From NCBI RefSeq assembly GCF_027980145.1, contig NZ_JAMZNK010000019.1, forward strand, positions 1 through 64,000: a stretch of 64,000 nt of DNA, given 5' to 3'. Positions 8,763-18,002 of the stretch are shown here, piece after piece; the first letter of the stretch is position 1; every line of letters begins with the position of its first letter. This stretch comes from Flavobacterium azizsancarii (GTDB lineage: Bacteria; Bacteroidota; Bacteroidia; Flavobacteriales; Flavobacteriaceae). A model generated the notes under the pieces. The model ran no database searches. It was not told the DNA's origin and was given only the letters and a program-made list of their open reading frames with translations. Made by a program: the position numbers and the translations under genes.

Positions 8763-10834
8763 ACTTTTATCGTAAATGTAGTTCCTGAATCTTGCTGAGA
8801 ATTTACTTCTATTTTACAATTTATGGCGGTGGCGAGATCGCGAATAAGATGCAATCCCAGACCGGATTTGATACCTATAACTTCTGAGTCGTCGTATAAA
8901 GCTTTGAATTGTTCCTGAGTTCCTCCTTTGCCATTATCTGTGATTGAAAGATAAGTTTGGTTGTTTTCTTGCCAGGCTATCCAGATTATTTTTCCGTTTG
9001 GGGTTTTATCGAGTGCTTTTATGGCGTTTCCGGTTAGGTTTCTAATGATGGTTTTTAGGTAATTTTCATCGGTATTTAAGATGATGTTTTGAGGATCTTC
9101 AAATGAAATATGGATATTTTCTATTCCTGAGAAATGTTTCTGGGTTTCTTCGAATAAAATAGAAATTTGAACTTCTTTAAAATGAGGCTTGAAATTTTCC
9201 ATTTGGCCTTTGCTCCATAATAAAATATCTTCCATTGAGGTTAATAGATTTTCGGCGCCGGTAATGACTTTGGTTTGCATTCGTAAAGTTGTGGCTTCGT
9301 CGATCAATTCCGGACTTTCTTTTTGAAGGTGTAAAAAGTGAATTAAATTTGAAACGGGGCTTCTTAAATCATGATTTAAGATACTAAAGAACCTTGCTTT
9401 TATTTTATTGGCTTCGTCAAGTTCCTGATTTAAAAGCTGTAATTTCTGATTGGTTTTTTTACGGTTTTGGTTTTGTCTGAACAATAATAATCCAATAATG
9501 CCAACGAGAATTAATCCTGAAATTAAGTAGAAACGCTGCTTTTTGGCTTGCTGAATCTGAATGTTTTTGATGGTATTTTGAGTCGAAAGGTTTTTGATTT
9601 TTTGTTGTTTGCTTTTGTTTTGATAATGTGCTTCGGCATTGGCAATACTTTGTTTTGCTGATTCCTGCATCATTTCGTCATTAGATTTGCTGTAGATTTC
9701 GTTATAATGAAAAGCCTCTTTCCAAAGCCCTAATGCGGCATAACTTTGAGATAGTTTTTTATTAATATTTACAAAGGATTCCTTATCGTAGGTCAGGGCA
9801 TTTGTTGAAGCTTTTTTTAAGGTTTCGATAGCTTTTTTGTATTCTCCTTTTTCATACAAAACTGTTCCTAATACGGCATTGGCTTCCATCAAAATTTCTT
9901 CATCGTTTGATTTTTGTCCAAGCAAAACCGCTTTTTTAGCATAATTGTAGGCTGTGTTTGTTTTTCTTTCGTTTATGTAATGGTCAGACATACTTCGATT
10001 GGCAAAACTCAAATTAAGAAAAAGCGAATCTTTAGCGGTTGGATAAGTGTAAATTAAGTTGTAGTATTTTTGGATACTATCTGGTTTTTTTAATGCGACA
10101 AAACTCTGCAAGTAATAATTGCATAAAAAAGCATTTACATAAGGAGAATTTTTAACATAAGGTTTTGCTTCGTTTAAATATTCAATTGCCTTGCTGTACT
10201 GCTTCATTCTTGTATAGGAGCTCCCAATTTGCAAATAGGAAATTCCAATATTCTCTAAATTTATTTTGTCTTTTTTAAGGAGTTTTTTATAAGTTATGGC
10301 CTTTAATTGATATCCAATAAAAGTTTCATACTTAGAATTATTTTGGTAATATTCGGCTAAACTTCCATTTAACACAGCTTTTGAATAATTACTTTTGGTT
10401 GTGTCAAGAATTTGCTTAATGTAATTGATTAAGGCTTTTCCTTTTACAGTATCTCGAATGGAATAATAAATGTAATTAAGGCGCATTAAAGCCGATGTCT
10501 CATTTTTTAAATGATGGGATTTTTGAGCATATTTCCACGATTTTTCATAATTGATCAGTGCTTTTTCATATTGGTTATTACTGAATTCATAAGCTGTTCC
10601 AGTGTAAAGATAAAACCGACTAAGATAAGCAGGATTGTTTTTAGAAAGTGAAACTCCCTTTTGAGCAGCAGATATAAGTTTCGCATAATCTTCTTTTTCT
10701 AAAAGAGTGTCGGTATATTTTAACCATACTTTTAGTTTTTGATCGACAGTTTTATATCGTGCCAAATTAGGTTCTTCCTGCGCAAAAACAGTCAGGCTGA
10801 TGAGGGACAAAAACAAGAACCCCATTTTTTTCAT
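8744..10834 (-). CDS. TPR-containing sensor histidine kinase
   Basis: 696 residues: signal peptide at 1-18 (ending TVFAQ), a periplasmic run of tetratricopeptide-like helices at about 30-410, one membrane segment near 440-458 (LISGLILVGIIGLLLF), a coiled linker, a HisKA domain with the H-box NHDLRSP (phospho-acceptor His near 487), and an HATPase domain with N, G1 and G2 boxes (NLTGNAIKA, DNGKGG, GLGLHL). The gene overlaps the preceding response regulator by ATGA, so the pair forms one two-component system. The signal is unknown. The last residues CHELH are encoded by a dispersed repeat. Confidence 0.93.
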   Translation of the reverse strand: MKKMGFLFLSLISLTVFAQEEPNLARYKTVDQKLKVWLKYTDTLLEKEDYAKLISAAQKGVSLSKNNPAYLSRFYLYTGTAYEFSNNQYEKALINYEKSWKYAQKSHHLKNETSALMRLNYIYYSIRDTVKGKALINYIKQILDTTKSNYSKAVLNGSLAEYYQNNSKYETFIGYQLKAITYKKLLKKDKINLENIGISYLQIGSSYTRMKQYSKAIEYLNEAKPYVKNSPYVNAFLCNYYLQSFVALKKPDSIQKYYNLIYTYPTAKDSLFLNLSFANRSMSDHYINERKTNTAYNYAKKAVLLGQKSNDEEILMEANAVLGTVLYEKGEYKKAIETLKKASTNALTYDKESFVNINKKLSQSYAALGLWKEAFHYNEIYSKSNDEMMQESAKQSIANAEAHYQNKSKQQKIKNLSTQNTIKNIQIQQAKKQRFYLISGLILVGIIGLLLFRQNQNRKKTNQKLQLLNQELDEANKIKARFFSILNHDLRSPVSNLIHFLHLQKESPELIDEATTLRMQTKVITGAENLLTSMEDILLWSKGQMENFKPHFKEVQISILFEETQKHFSGIENIHISFEDPQNIILNTDENYLKTIIRNLTGNAIKALDKTPNGKIIWIAWQENNQTYLSITDNGKGGTQEQFKALYDDSEVIGIKSGLGLHLIRDLATAINCKIEVNSQQDSGTTFTIKVCHELH

Positions 10835-11538
10835 GAGAACAGGTTTAGGTTTTCCTTATAACTTCTTCCAACCGGAATGGCGACATTGTTGTTTAAAATA
10901 ATTTCGGTTGAATTGATCTTCTGAATAAATTGTCTCTGAACGGCAAAACTTCTGTGAATTCTAATGAAGGATTGAAAATGGTCTTCTTTCAAAAGATTGC
11001 CAATACTCGATAAAACGCAATGTCTTTTTTTATCGGTGATAATCAAGGTATAATCTTTTAAGGCTTCGAGATACAAGATTTCATGCAATTTGACTTTCGT
11101 TTGTTCGTGTCCTTCTTTAATATAAATCGTATCACCGCCAATACTGGCTTCAAAAAGAGATGCTTTGAGTTTGATCTCCATAAACTCTTCAATCCTGCTT
11201 ATGGTTTGTGCAAATCGATCGAGTTTTAATGGTTTTACGATAAAGTCTAATGTTTCGATTTCAAAACTTTCAACAGCGTGTTCAGGATGTGCAGTTATAA
11301 AAATACAAACCGGAATTTCGAGCGTTTTTTTTCTGAACTCAATTCCGCTTAAACCAGGCATATCAATATCCAGAAACAAGATGTCGACTTTTTGTTCTTC
11401 AATAAATGGAAGCGCATCTTCTGCCGATTCAAAAACACCCAGAATATCCAGAATAGGAAACTTTTTGGCAAACGATAACACCGTAAGTCTGTCTATTTCG
11501 TCATCGTCGATAATAATACAAGTGTATTTTTTGGTCAT
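10831..11538 (-). CDS. LytTR-family response regulator
   Basis: 235 residues. The receiver domain (about 1-125) has the acidic pair DDD near residue 11, the phospho-acceptor Asp in LFLDIDMPG near 55, and the Lys of FIVKPL near 104. A LytTR DNA-binding domain (about 140-235) contains IYLEALKDYTLI and FIRIHRSFAV. It is the partner of the downstream TPR kinase, whose start it overlaps by four bases. LytTR regulators bind direct repeats upstream of target genes; the targets are not visible. A small lipoprotein pair is encoded next to it on the other strand. Confidence 0.93.
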   Translation of the reverse strand: MTKKYTCIIIDDDEIDRLTVLSFAKKFPILDILGVFESAEDALPFIEEQKVDILFLDIDMPGLSGIEFRKKTLEIPVCIFITAHPEHAVESFEIETLDFIVKPLKLDRFAQTISRIEEFMEIKLKASLFEASIGGDTIYIKEGHEQTKVKLHEILYLEALKDYTLIITDKKRHCVLSSIGNLLKEDHFQSFIRIHRSFAVQRQFIQKINSTEIILNNNVAIPVGRSYKENLNLFS

Positions 11539-11743
11539 TTGGTTCGGGTTTTATGTCGTCTGTCTATTTAAAATGTTGTTGGTCTATTAGTGGTTTTTCG
11601 GTTGATTTTAATCCTGCAAATTTGTCTCGTAATTCAGTCATCATATAAAAAGAAGCTTCTTTAACTATCATTTGACTTTTACAAAAATAACGCTATTGAA
11701 TTAAATAAGAACCATTTAATGAATTATTAAAACCAAAATTATT

Positions 11744-12298
11744 ATGAAATTTTCAAAAACCATTTTCACACTTTTATTAGTCGCAATTTCTACAATCTCA
11801 TGCAGCAGCGATGACGGAACAAACGGAATCGACGGAGTTGACGGACTAGCAGGAGCAGCAGGAGCAGCTGGGGCAACAGGAACAGCAAATGTTATTTATA
11901 GCGCATGGATAACTGCTCCGGTAGCAATTGCAGAAACTATAGACGGCGCGCCGGGAATGTCTACTTTTATTAATGCGCCACAATTATCAGAAGATATTCT
12001 TGCAAAAGGAACCATACTGGTGTATATGTCTTTTGGATCAGGAACTTTTACCTTGCCGTATACATCAAATGCCGGCGGAACTACCAATACTATTACGGCT
12101 ATTTCTACTGCCAAGAAAATTAAATTGTTCAGATTTACACATAGTGGAGTAGGAACAGTGAATTTGCCAACAAGCCTTAGCTGGCGTTATATCCTAATTC
12201 CGGGAGGCGTTGCTGCTGCAACTGCAAAAACGGCAAAACTTGATTATTCTAAAATGAGTTATGAAGAAGTTTGTGCACATTTTAATATTCAACAATAA
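11744..12298 (+). CDS. Lipoprotein with short collagen-like segment
   Basis: 184 residues. The lipoprotein signal ends in the lipobox TISC, and the mature start CSSDDG fits the acidic surface-export signal of Bacteroidota lipoproteins. Residues about 28-46 form Gly-x-x triplets (GIDGVDGLAGAAGAAGATG), a collagen-like stretch. The rest is a beta-rich domain I cannot name. It is therefore likely displayed at the cell surface. The next gene also encodes an SSDD lipoprotein, 66 bases downstream. Confidence 0.75.
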   Translation: MKFSKTIFTLLLVAISTISCSSDDGTNGIDGVDGLAGAAGAAGATGTANVIYSAWITAPVAIAETIDGAPGMSTFINAPQLSEDILAKGTILVYMSFGSGTFTLPYTSNAGGTTNTITAISTAKKIKLFRFTHSGVGTVNLPTSLSWRYILIPGGVAAATAKTAKLDYSKMSYEEVCAHFNIQQ

Positions 12299-12364
12299 TC
12301 TTCGAAACAAGATAAGTAATTCAATCTATTGAACTACAATAAAAACCAACCAAACCAGATTATT

Positions 12365-12958
12365 ATGAAAACGTTAAAAATAATTTTCACACTTTTGACA
12401 TTTGCAGTTTTAAGCATTTCCTGTAGTAGTGATGATGACAAAGCAGCACCAATTGTATATAATGCCGAAAATCCTCTTGATTTATATTTGTCAGGATCAG
12501 GATTTAGCCAAAAAGCAACAGATGTGAAAAACTCAGGAATCTACGAATATGGTTTCAGTTTTAAGCCAACGGTAACGGGTAAAATAACGTCATTTTTTGC
12601 AAAAATCCCAGACGCAAACATCAACTTAAGAATTACGTTATGGGATGTGGCGACCAAAACAGTTATAAAATCTGAAACTATGAATGTCTCGATAGCAAAT
12701 ATGCCTTTCGAAAAAACGATCGTTCCCATTCAGTTAGTTAAGGACAAAGAATATTTCTTAACAGTAAATAGTGATGACTGGATTAAAAGAACAAAAACGG
12801 ACGGATCTGCAACAACTTACCCAATTGTGGCAGGAAATATTACAATAACGGGTTATGCTTATATCTCAAGTACAGCAACAGAAAGTCTTTTTCCTACGAA
12901 TGCGAGTAATAATTATTATGCTGGAGACACGAGCTTTTCATTTCAACAAACTGAATAA
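12365..12958 (+). CDS. Lipoprotein with DUF4082-like beta-sandwich domain
   Basis: 197 residues from the ATG at 12365; 12 further in-frame codons upstream would spoil the signal peptide. The signal sequence ends in SISC, with mature CSSDDDK. The mature part (YGFSFKPTVTGKITSFF near residue 50, then NNYYAGDTSFSF at the end) resembles DUF4082, a carbohydrate-binding-like sandwich. That is recognition by eye. It probably sits on the outer membrane and forms a pair with the collagen-like lipoprotein upstream. A terminator follows. Confidence 0.7.
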   Translation: MKTLKIIFTLLTFAVLSISCSSDDDKAAPIVYNAENPLDLYLSGSGFSQKATDVKNSGIYEYGFSFKPTVTGKITSFFAKIPDANINLRITLWDVATKTVIKSETMNVSIANMPFEKTIVPIQLVKDKEYFLTVNSDDWIKRTKTDGSATTYPIVAGNITITGYAYISSTATESLFPTNASNNYYAGDTSFSFQQTE

Positions 12959-12991
12959 TTTTATTTTTGGATAGTTAGAATTAGTATGTTT

Positions 12992-13024
12992 GGAAAAAGT
13001 CTGGCGATGGTCAGACTTTTTTTA
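12992..13024 (+). terminator. Terminator after the lipoprotein pair
   Basis: The stem AAAAAGTCTG / CAGACTTTTT encloses a short loop (GCGATGGT) and ends in a T-run, about 35 bases after the stop. Confidence 0.8.
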
Positions 13025-13028
13025 TGCT

Positions 13029-13187
13029 TTTTTGCCACTAATTACGCGAATTATTTACTTTGATATTGTTTAAAAAGTTTGCCATAGATTAAATGATTTT
13101 CACAGATTTAAAAAAAATCATTTTAATCTGTGTAATCTGTGATAAAAAGAATTTTAATTCGTGCTAATTCGTGAAATTCGTGGCTAA
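13029..13187. repeat. Nested palindromic repeat ('TTTGCCAC...AATT' and 'CACAGATTAAA')
   Basis: The outer arms (TTTTTGCCACTAATTACGCGAATT and AATTCGTGAAATTCGTGGC) enclose the inner arms CACAGATTTAAAAAAAATC and AATCTGTGTAATCTGTGA. It is the same family as at 8496. The right arm contains an ATG at 13171 in frame with the M1 peptidase, which makes a false N-terminal extension. Confidence 0.65.
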
Positions 13188-13224
13188 CTTTTTTTATTTT
13201 TACAAATCTAACATTCCTTTAAAA

Positions 13225-15798
13225 ATGAAAATTTTCTACAGCCTTCTTTGTATTCTTATATTTACCACAATTGGTTTTTCTCAATCGAAACAAAAAGAAA
13301 ATCTTGTTTTAGAGAACGGCGTTTCAGAACAATTGGCTATTTTCCGAAAACATCAAATCTCTAATGTAATTTATGGACTTTCGTTTGAAATTCCGCAGCA
13401 AAAACAGCAGGAAATCAAGTCAGATTTGACTTTGAATCTTACATTGTCTGATTTAAATGAACCTTTATATTTAGATTTTAAAGAAAAAACTTCAAATATA
13501 AAATCAATTCAGGGTAATGGCAAAAATATCGCTATTGTTCATGAGAAAGGACATATTGTTATTCCTGCTAAAGACTTGATTTTAGGAAAAAATACAGTTG
13601 TAATTTCTTTTATAGCGGGAAACTTATCTCTAAACCGAAATGATGATTTCTTGTACACATTATTAGTTCCGGATCGTGCGAGCACATTATTTCCATGTTT
13701 TGATCAGCCCGATATTAAAGCGACTTATAAACTGAGTTTAACGGTTCCTAAAGACTGGACGGTTTTGGCTGGTGCCGATGTGAAAAAGAAAGTTGAAAAA
13801 GGAGATTTTATAAGTTATACTTTTGGAGAATCAGATAAAATGAGCACATATTTGTTTTCGTTTGTTGCCGGAAAATTCAAAAGCGTAACTCAGAAACCTG
13901 GAAATCGTGAAATGACGATGTTGTATCGCGAAAACAATGCAGATAAATTTCGAGTAAGTGTGGATACTATTTTTAATTTACACCAACAATCAGTAGACTT
14001 TTTAGAAAAATATACCAATTATAAATTTCCTTTTCAAAAGTTAGATTTTGCTTCGATTCCGGTTTTTCAATATGGCGGAATGGAACATGTTGGTGCGATT
14101 CAGTACAGAGAATCTACCTTGTTTTTGGATAACAGCTCTACAGACAGCGAGAAACTGGATCGTGCAAAACTCATTGCGCATGAAACCTCGCACATGTGGT
14201 TTGGTGATTTAGTTACTATGAAATGGTTCGACGATGTCTGGATGAAAGAGGTCTTTGCCAATTTTATGGCAGACAAAATCATGAACCCGATTTTCCCGAA
14301 AGTCAATCATAATCTACAATTTTTAACAGCGCATTATCCCAACGCTTACGCGGAAGATCGTTCGTTAGGCACGCATCCTATAAAACAACATTTGGCGAAT
14401 CTCAAAGATGCCGGATCACTTTATGGAGCTATTATTTATAATAAGGCTCCTATAATGATGCGTCAGTTAGAAGCTTCGATGGGAAAGGAAGCTTTTCAGA
14501 AAGGAATCGAAAAATACATTAAAAAATACGCCAACGATAATGCCGACTGGAATAATCTGGTTGAAATTCTGGATGCCGAAACGCCGCTTGATATGCAAAA
14601 ATGGAGCGAAGTTTGGGTAAATAAATCAGGAAGAGCCATTTTTACCAATAAAATAGAATACGATGCTAAAAACAGAATTTCGAGCTTTGAGATAAATCAA
14701 CAAGCCGAAGATAAATCAGCAAATGTGTGGCCTCAGATTTTTGATATTGGTTTAGTTTATAAAGATCAGGTAAAAGTGATCAATGTCAATATAAAAGATA
14801 AAAACCTGTTGCTAAAAGACGCTCTTGGACTTGAAAAACCGTTGAGTATCATTTATAATTATAATGGTTATGGTTATGGTGTTTTTCCGCTTGACGGAAA
14901 TATAGAATCTGTTTTGAGTTTGAAAGATGAGGTAGCAAGAGCTTCAACATACATTAATATTTATGAAAATACCTTAACGGGAAATGTTGAGCCAAGTAAA
15001 GCTTTTGATTGTTTCTTAAAAGGAATTCAGCAGGAAGAAAACGAATTGGTTCTGAAAATAATTACCAGTCAAACGAGCAATGTCTTTTGGAAATTCCTGA
15101 CCGAGAAGCAACAAAACAAAACACAAAAACAATTGGAAGACCTTTTATACGAACGTTTGCAGGCTAATTTGCCAAGTAATATCAAAAAGACGTTGTTTAA
15201 TTTGTTTAGTTCGATTGCGTATTCAGATGCTGGTAAAGCCAAATTGTATGCGATCTGGAATAAAGAAAACGTGATTCAAAGTTTAAAGTTAAACGAAGAC
15301 GATTACACCAATATGGCAATGAATTTGGCTATATTTAAACATGAAAAAGCAACAGAAATACTGAATAAAGCGAAAACTACAATCACAAATCCTGACAAAC
15401 AAAAGCGATTTGAATTTTTACTCCCTTCTTTATTCAAAGATGAATTGGTTCGTGATGCTTTTGTGAAGTCATTAAAAGACGACGAAAATAGAGAGAAAGA
15501 ATCTTGGGTTGCTGTAGGTTTGGCGAATATCAATCATCCTTTACGTCAGGAAAGTGCTCAAAAATATATCCGGTTTTCATTAGATTTGGTCGAAGAAATT
15601 CAGAGAACGGGAGATATTTTCTTCCCGAAAGATTGGTTGAATAATACTATTGGGAAATATTCGTCGAAATATGCTTTTGATGAAGTACAGCGATTCTTAA
15701 AAGAAAACCCTAATTTTAGTCCGATATTAAAACGAAAGCTGTTGCAGGCGACAGACGGTTTGTACCGCGCACAAAATATTAAAAAAGAAACCGAATGA
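13225..15798 (+). CDS. M1-family zinc aminopeptidase (secreted)
   Basis: 857 residues from the ATG at 13225, which gives a clean signal peptide (MKIFYSLLC...GFSQ); an earlier in-frame ATG at 13171 lies in a repeat. The zinc site is HETSH near residue 318, with the third ligand Glu 18 residues later in MKEVF. The substrate-binding motif is GGMEH near 284, where most M1 enzymes have GAMEN. An ERAP1-like helical C-terminal region follows. It removes N-terminal amino acids from peptides in the periplasm. It overlaps the DUF58 gene by ATGA. Confidence 0.92.
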   Translation: MKIFYSLLCILIFTTIGFSQSKQKENLVLENGVSEQLAIFRKHQISNVIYGLSFEIPQQKQQEIKSDLTLNLTLSDLNEPLYLDFKEKTSNIKSIQGNGKNIAIVHEKGHIVIPAKDLILGKNTVVISFIAGNLSLNRNDDFLYTLLVPDRASTLFPCFDQPDIKATYKLSLTVPKDWTVLAGADVKKKVEKGDFISYTFGESDKMSTYLFSFVAGKFKSVTQKPGNREMTMLYRENNADKFRVSVDTIFNLHQQSVDFLEKYTNYKFPFQKLDFASIPVFQYGGMEHVGAIQYRESTLFLDNSSTDSEKLDRAKLIAHETSHMWFGDLVTMKWFDDVWMKEVFANFMADKIMNPIFPKVNHNLQFLTAHYPNAYAEDRSLGTHPIKQHLANLKDAGSLYGAIIYNKAPIMMRQLEASMGKEAFQKGIEKYIKKYANDNADWNNLVEILDAETPLDMQKWSEVWVNKSGRAIFTNKIEYDAKNRISSFEINQQAEDKSANVWPQIFDIGLVYKDQVKVINVNIKDKNLLLKDALGLEKPLSIIYNYNGYGYGVFPLDGNIESVLSLKDEVARASTYINIYENTLTGNVEPSKAFDCFLKGIQQEENELVLKIITSQTSNVFWKFLTEKQQNKTQKQLEDLLYERLQANLPSNIKKTLFNLFSSIAYSDAGKAKLYAIWNKENVIQSLKLNEDDYTNMAMNLAIFKHEKATEILNKAKTTITNPDKQKRFEFLLPSLFKDELVRDAFVKSLKDDENREKESWVAVGLANINHPLRQESAQKYIRFSLDLVEEIQRTGDIFFPKDWLNNTIGKYSSKYAFDEVQRFLKENPNFSPILKRKLLQATDGLYRAQNIKKETE

Positions 15799-16721
15799 AA
15801 ATCGAATCGGAAATAGAGAAAGTATCCAGTTTTCAGCATCTCGAAATGCTGGCAAATCAGGTTGTAGAAGGTTTTATATCCGGAATGCACAAAAGTCCGT
15901 TTCATGGATTTTCGGCTGAATTTGCAGAGCATAAAGTCTATAATGCAGGAGAAAGTACCAAACATATCGATTGGAAATTATTTGCAAAAACCGATCGTTT
16001 GTACACCAAACGCTACGAAGAGGAAACGAATATGCGTTGTCATCTTATTGTCGATAATTCGTCATCAATGCATTATCCTGAACTAAAATCCGGTCAGCCT
16101 TTTTATGAAAAGAAGATTGGTTTTGCAGTTTTAGCGTCGGCAGTTTTAATGAATATCTTAAAGAAACAACGCGATGCCGTTGGTTTGAGTGTTTTCTCAG
16201 ACAGTTACGAATATTATGCACCGGAAAAAGGAAGCGATCGCCATCATAGAATGCTGCTCAATAAACTGGAGCAATTATTAGAACAGCCAAAAGTCAAAAA
16301 AACTACCGATACGATTACGTATCTGCATCAGATTGCAGAGAAAATGCATCGCCGTTCGATGATCATTATATTTACAGATATGTTTCAGGCCGAAGATGAT
16401 GAAAAGCTCTTTAATGCTTTGCAGCATCTTAAACACAACAAACACAAAGTAGTTTTATTTCATGTTGTAGATAATGAAACAGAGCTGAAATTTGACTTTG
16501 ATAACACACCAAGAAAGTTCATCGACTTAGAATCTGGCGAAGAAGTATCGATTTTTGCCGATAATGTAAAAGCAGAATATGGAAAAAGGGCAGAGGAGTA
16601 CTTTAAAAAACTGGCTTTGACTTGTGCAAAGAACCAAATTAAGTACGTTCCGGTCAATGTGGGCGATAATTTTGAAAAAATATTGACTACATATTTAGTT
16701 GAAAAACAAAACTTTGGCTAA
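15795..16721 (+). CDS. DUF58 domain protein
   Basis: 308 residues. The DUF58 signature lies at about residues 30-75 (GFSAEFAEHKVYNAGEST, then HIDWKLFAKTDRLYTKRYEEET). A von Willebrand A-like fold follows, with a MIDAS-like DNSSSMHY near 87 and IIFTDMF near 192. Members are often encoded with MoxR ATPases, but none is nearby here. It is translationally coupled to the M1 peptidase by a four-base overlap. The function is unknown; a chaperone-like role is known only for some relatives. Confidence 0.88.
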   Translation: MKIESEIEKVSSFQHLEMLANQVVEGFISGMHKSPFHGFSAEFAEHKVYNAGESTKHIDWKLFAKTDRLYTKRYEEETNMRCHLIVDNSSSMHYPELKSGQPFYEKKIGFAVLASAVLMNILKKQRDAVGLSVFSDSYEYYAPEKGSDRHHRMLLNKLEQLLEQPKVKKTTDTITYLHQIAEKMHRRSMIIIFTDMFQAEDDEKLFNALQHLKHNKHKVVLFHVVDNETELKFDFDNTPRKFIDLESGEEVSIFADNVKAEYGKRAEEYFKKLALTCAKNQIKYVPVNVGDNFEKILTTYLVEKQNFG

Positions 16722-16759
16722 AGATTTAAAAATATATTTAATTTTTTTTATCAAAACAC

Positions 16760-16789
16760 TTGCAGAAATGAAATTCTGTACTATCTTTG
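16760..16789 (+). promoter_or_regulatory. Promoter of tRNA-Asp copy 1
   Basis: TTG (16760-16762), 19 bases, then TATCTTTG (16782-16789): an exact fit to the Bacteroidota sigma-A promoter form. The tRNA starts 19 bases further on. Confidence 0.75.
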
Positions 16790-16807
16790 CAACCGCAATA
16801 ACGCAGA

Positions 16808-16881
16808 GGTTTGGTAGTTCAGTTGGTTAGAATACATGCCTGTCACGCATGGGGTCGCGGGTTCGAGTCCCGTCCAGACCG
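16808..16881 (+). tRNA. tRNA-Asp (GTC), copy 1
   Basis: 74 bases. Acceptor arm GGTTTGG pairs with CCAGACC, discriminator G. The D-arm, the anticodon loop containing GTC (stem ATGCC / GGCAT-type pairing) and the T-arm GCGGGTTCGAGTCCCGT are all readable. CCA is not encoded in full (GCAA follows). The mature sequence is identical to copy 2 at 17919. Confidence 0.95.
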
Positions 16882-16891
16882 CAATATTGGG

Positions 16892-16922
16892 AAAAGCCTT
16901 TCTTAACAGAAAGGCTTTTTTG
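16892..16922 (+). terminator. Terminator of tRNA-Asp copy 1
   Basis: AAAGCCTTTCT / AGAAAGGCTTT stem with a TAAC loop and a T-run, ten bases after the tRNA. Confidence 0.85.
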
Positions 16923-17060
16923 CCCAAATACGGTATCTAAGATTAGTTGTGTTGTTTTGCTACGACTTTGTAACTCGTAGCTGGTTTAGTAGTTAGACCA
17001 ATGAAAAGCTTTCCACTTTTGTGGATGGCTTTTTTGATTTAAGACGTTTTTGTTTTTGAG

Positions 17061-17590
17061 GTTTAACCGCAAAGAGTGCTAAGATTTACGCAAAGTCCGC
17101 AAAGTTTTTTTAAAGCTTTGCGGACTTTTTGGTTTTGTGCTTTTGGTATTTTAGTCATTGCCCGAGTTTAACCGCAAAGAGCGCTAAGATTTACGCAAAG
17201 TCCGCAAAGTTTTTTAAAGCTTTGCGGATTTTTTGGTTTTGTGCTTTTTGGTATTTTAACAATTGCCCGAGTTTAACCGCAAGAGAGCGCTAAGATTTAC
17301 GCAAAGTCCACAAAGTTTTTTTTAAGCTTTGCTTATTTTTTGGTTTTGTGCTTTTGGTATTTTAGTAATTGCCCGAGTTTAACCGCAAAGAGCGCTAAGA
17401 TTTACGCAAAGTCCGCAAAGTTTTTTTTTAAGCTTTGCGGATTTTTTGGTTTTGTGCTTATTGGTATTTTAGCAATTGCCCAGGTTTAGCCGCAAAGAGC
17501 GCTAAGATTTACGCAAAGGCCGCAAAGTTTTTTTTTAAGCTTTGCGGATTTTTTGGTTTTGTGCTTTTGGTGTTTTAGTCATTGCCCGAG
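17061..17590. repeat. Five tandem copies of a 105-107 bp hairpin repeat
   Basis: Units start at 17061, 17166, 17271, 17377 and 17483. Each begins GTTTAACCGCAAAGAG, contains the self-complementary pair CCGCAAAG / CTTTGCGG around a T-rich loop, and ends TTTAGTAATTGCCCGA. Units differ by a few substitutions and T-run lengths. The array lies between the two tRNA-Asp genes. The AACCGCAAAG word also occurs at 18045-18185, 41458-41600 and 60555-60600. No gene is visible between 17038 and 17850. Confidence 0.85.
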
Positions 17591-17869
17591 GTTTCAATTT
17601 GAATTTCTTCACAGTATTTCAAACATAGCCCAAGGTTTTAACCTTGGGAAACGAATTATTGAGATGGTAAATAATGTATCAAGTTTCAATTGTCGAAACC
17701 ATTAGTAATGTTTAAAAAGAATATGGATAAATTGTGCGAAAAAACTTTACTAAAAATTCTAGGCTTTCCCAAATTCGTAGATATTCAATTGAAATTTGAA
17801 ATTTATTAGATTGGAATTTATTTAAAATCAGTTCATTAAAAATATTTTAATTTTAATTCATAAAAACCC

Positions 17870-17899
17870 TTGTATAATCCAACTTCTGTTGTATTTTTG
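17870..17899 (+). promoter_or_regulatory. Promoter of tRNA-Asp copy 2
   Basis: TTG (17870-17872), exactly 19 bases, then TATTTTTG (17892-17899). The sequence upstream differs from copy 1, yet the promoter grammar is the same. Confidence 0.75.
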
Positions 17900-17918
17900 C
17901 ACTCACAATAACGCAGTT

Positions 17919-17992
17919 GGTTTGGTAGTTCAGTTGGTTAGAATACATGCCTGTCACGCATGGGGTCGCGGGTTCGAGTCCCGTCCAGACCG
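17919..17992 (+). tRNA. tRNA-Asp (GTC), copy 2
   Basis: Identical over all 74 bases to the copy at 16808, with its own promoter and terminator. A short flank (ACGCAG before, GCAATATTGG after) is shared too, so the duplication included a little surrounding DNA. An antisense open frame across it (17853-18053) is a known type of artefact. Confidence 0.95.
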
Positions 17993-18002
17993 CAATATTG
18001 GA

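Noticed and set aside
17061..17590. Tandem array as a CRISPR locus
   Set aside because: The whole 105-107 bp unit repeats, with no short constant repeat separated by unique spacers, and no cas genes are nearby.
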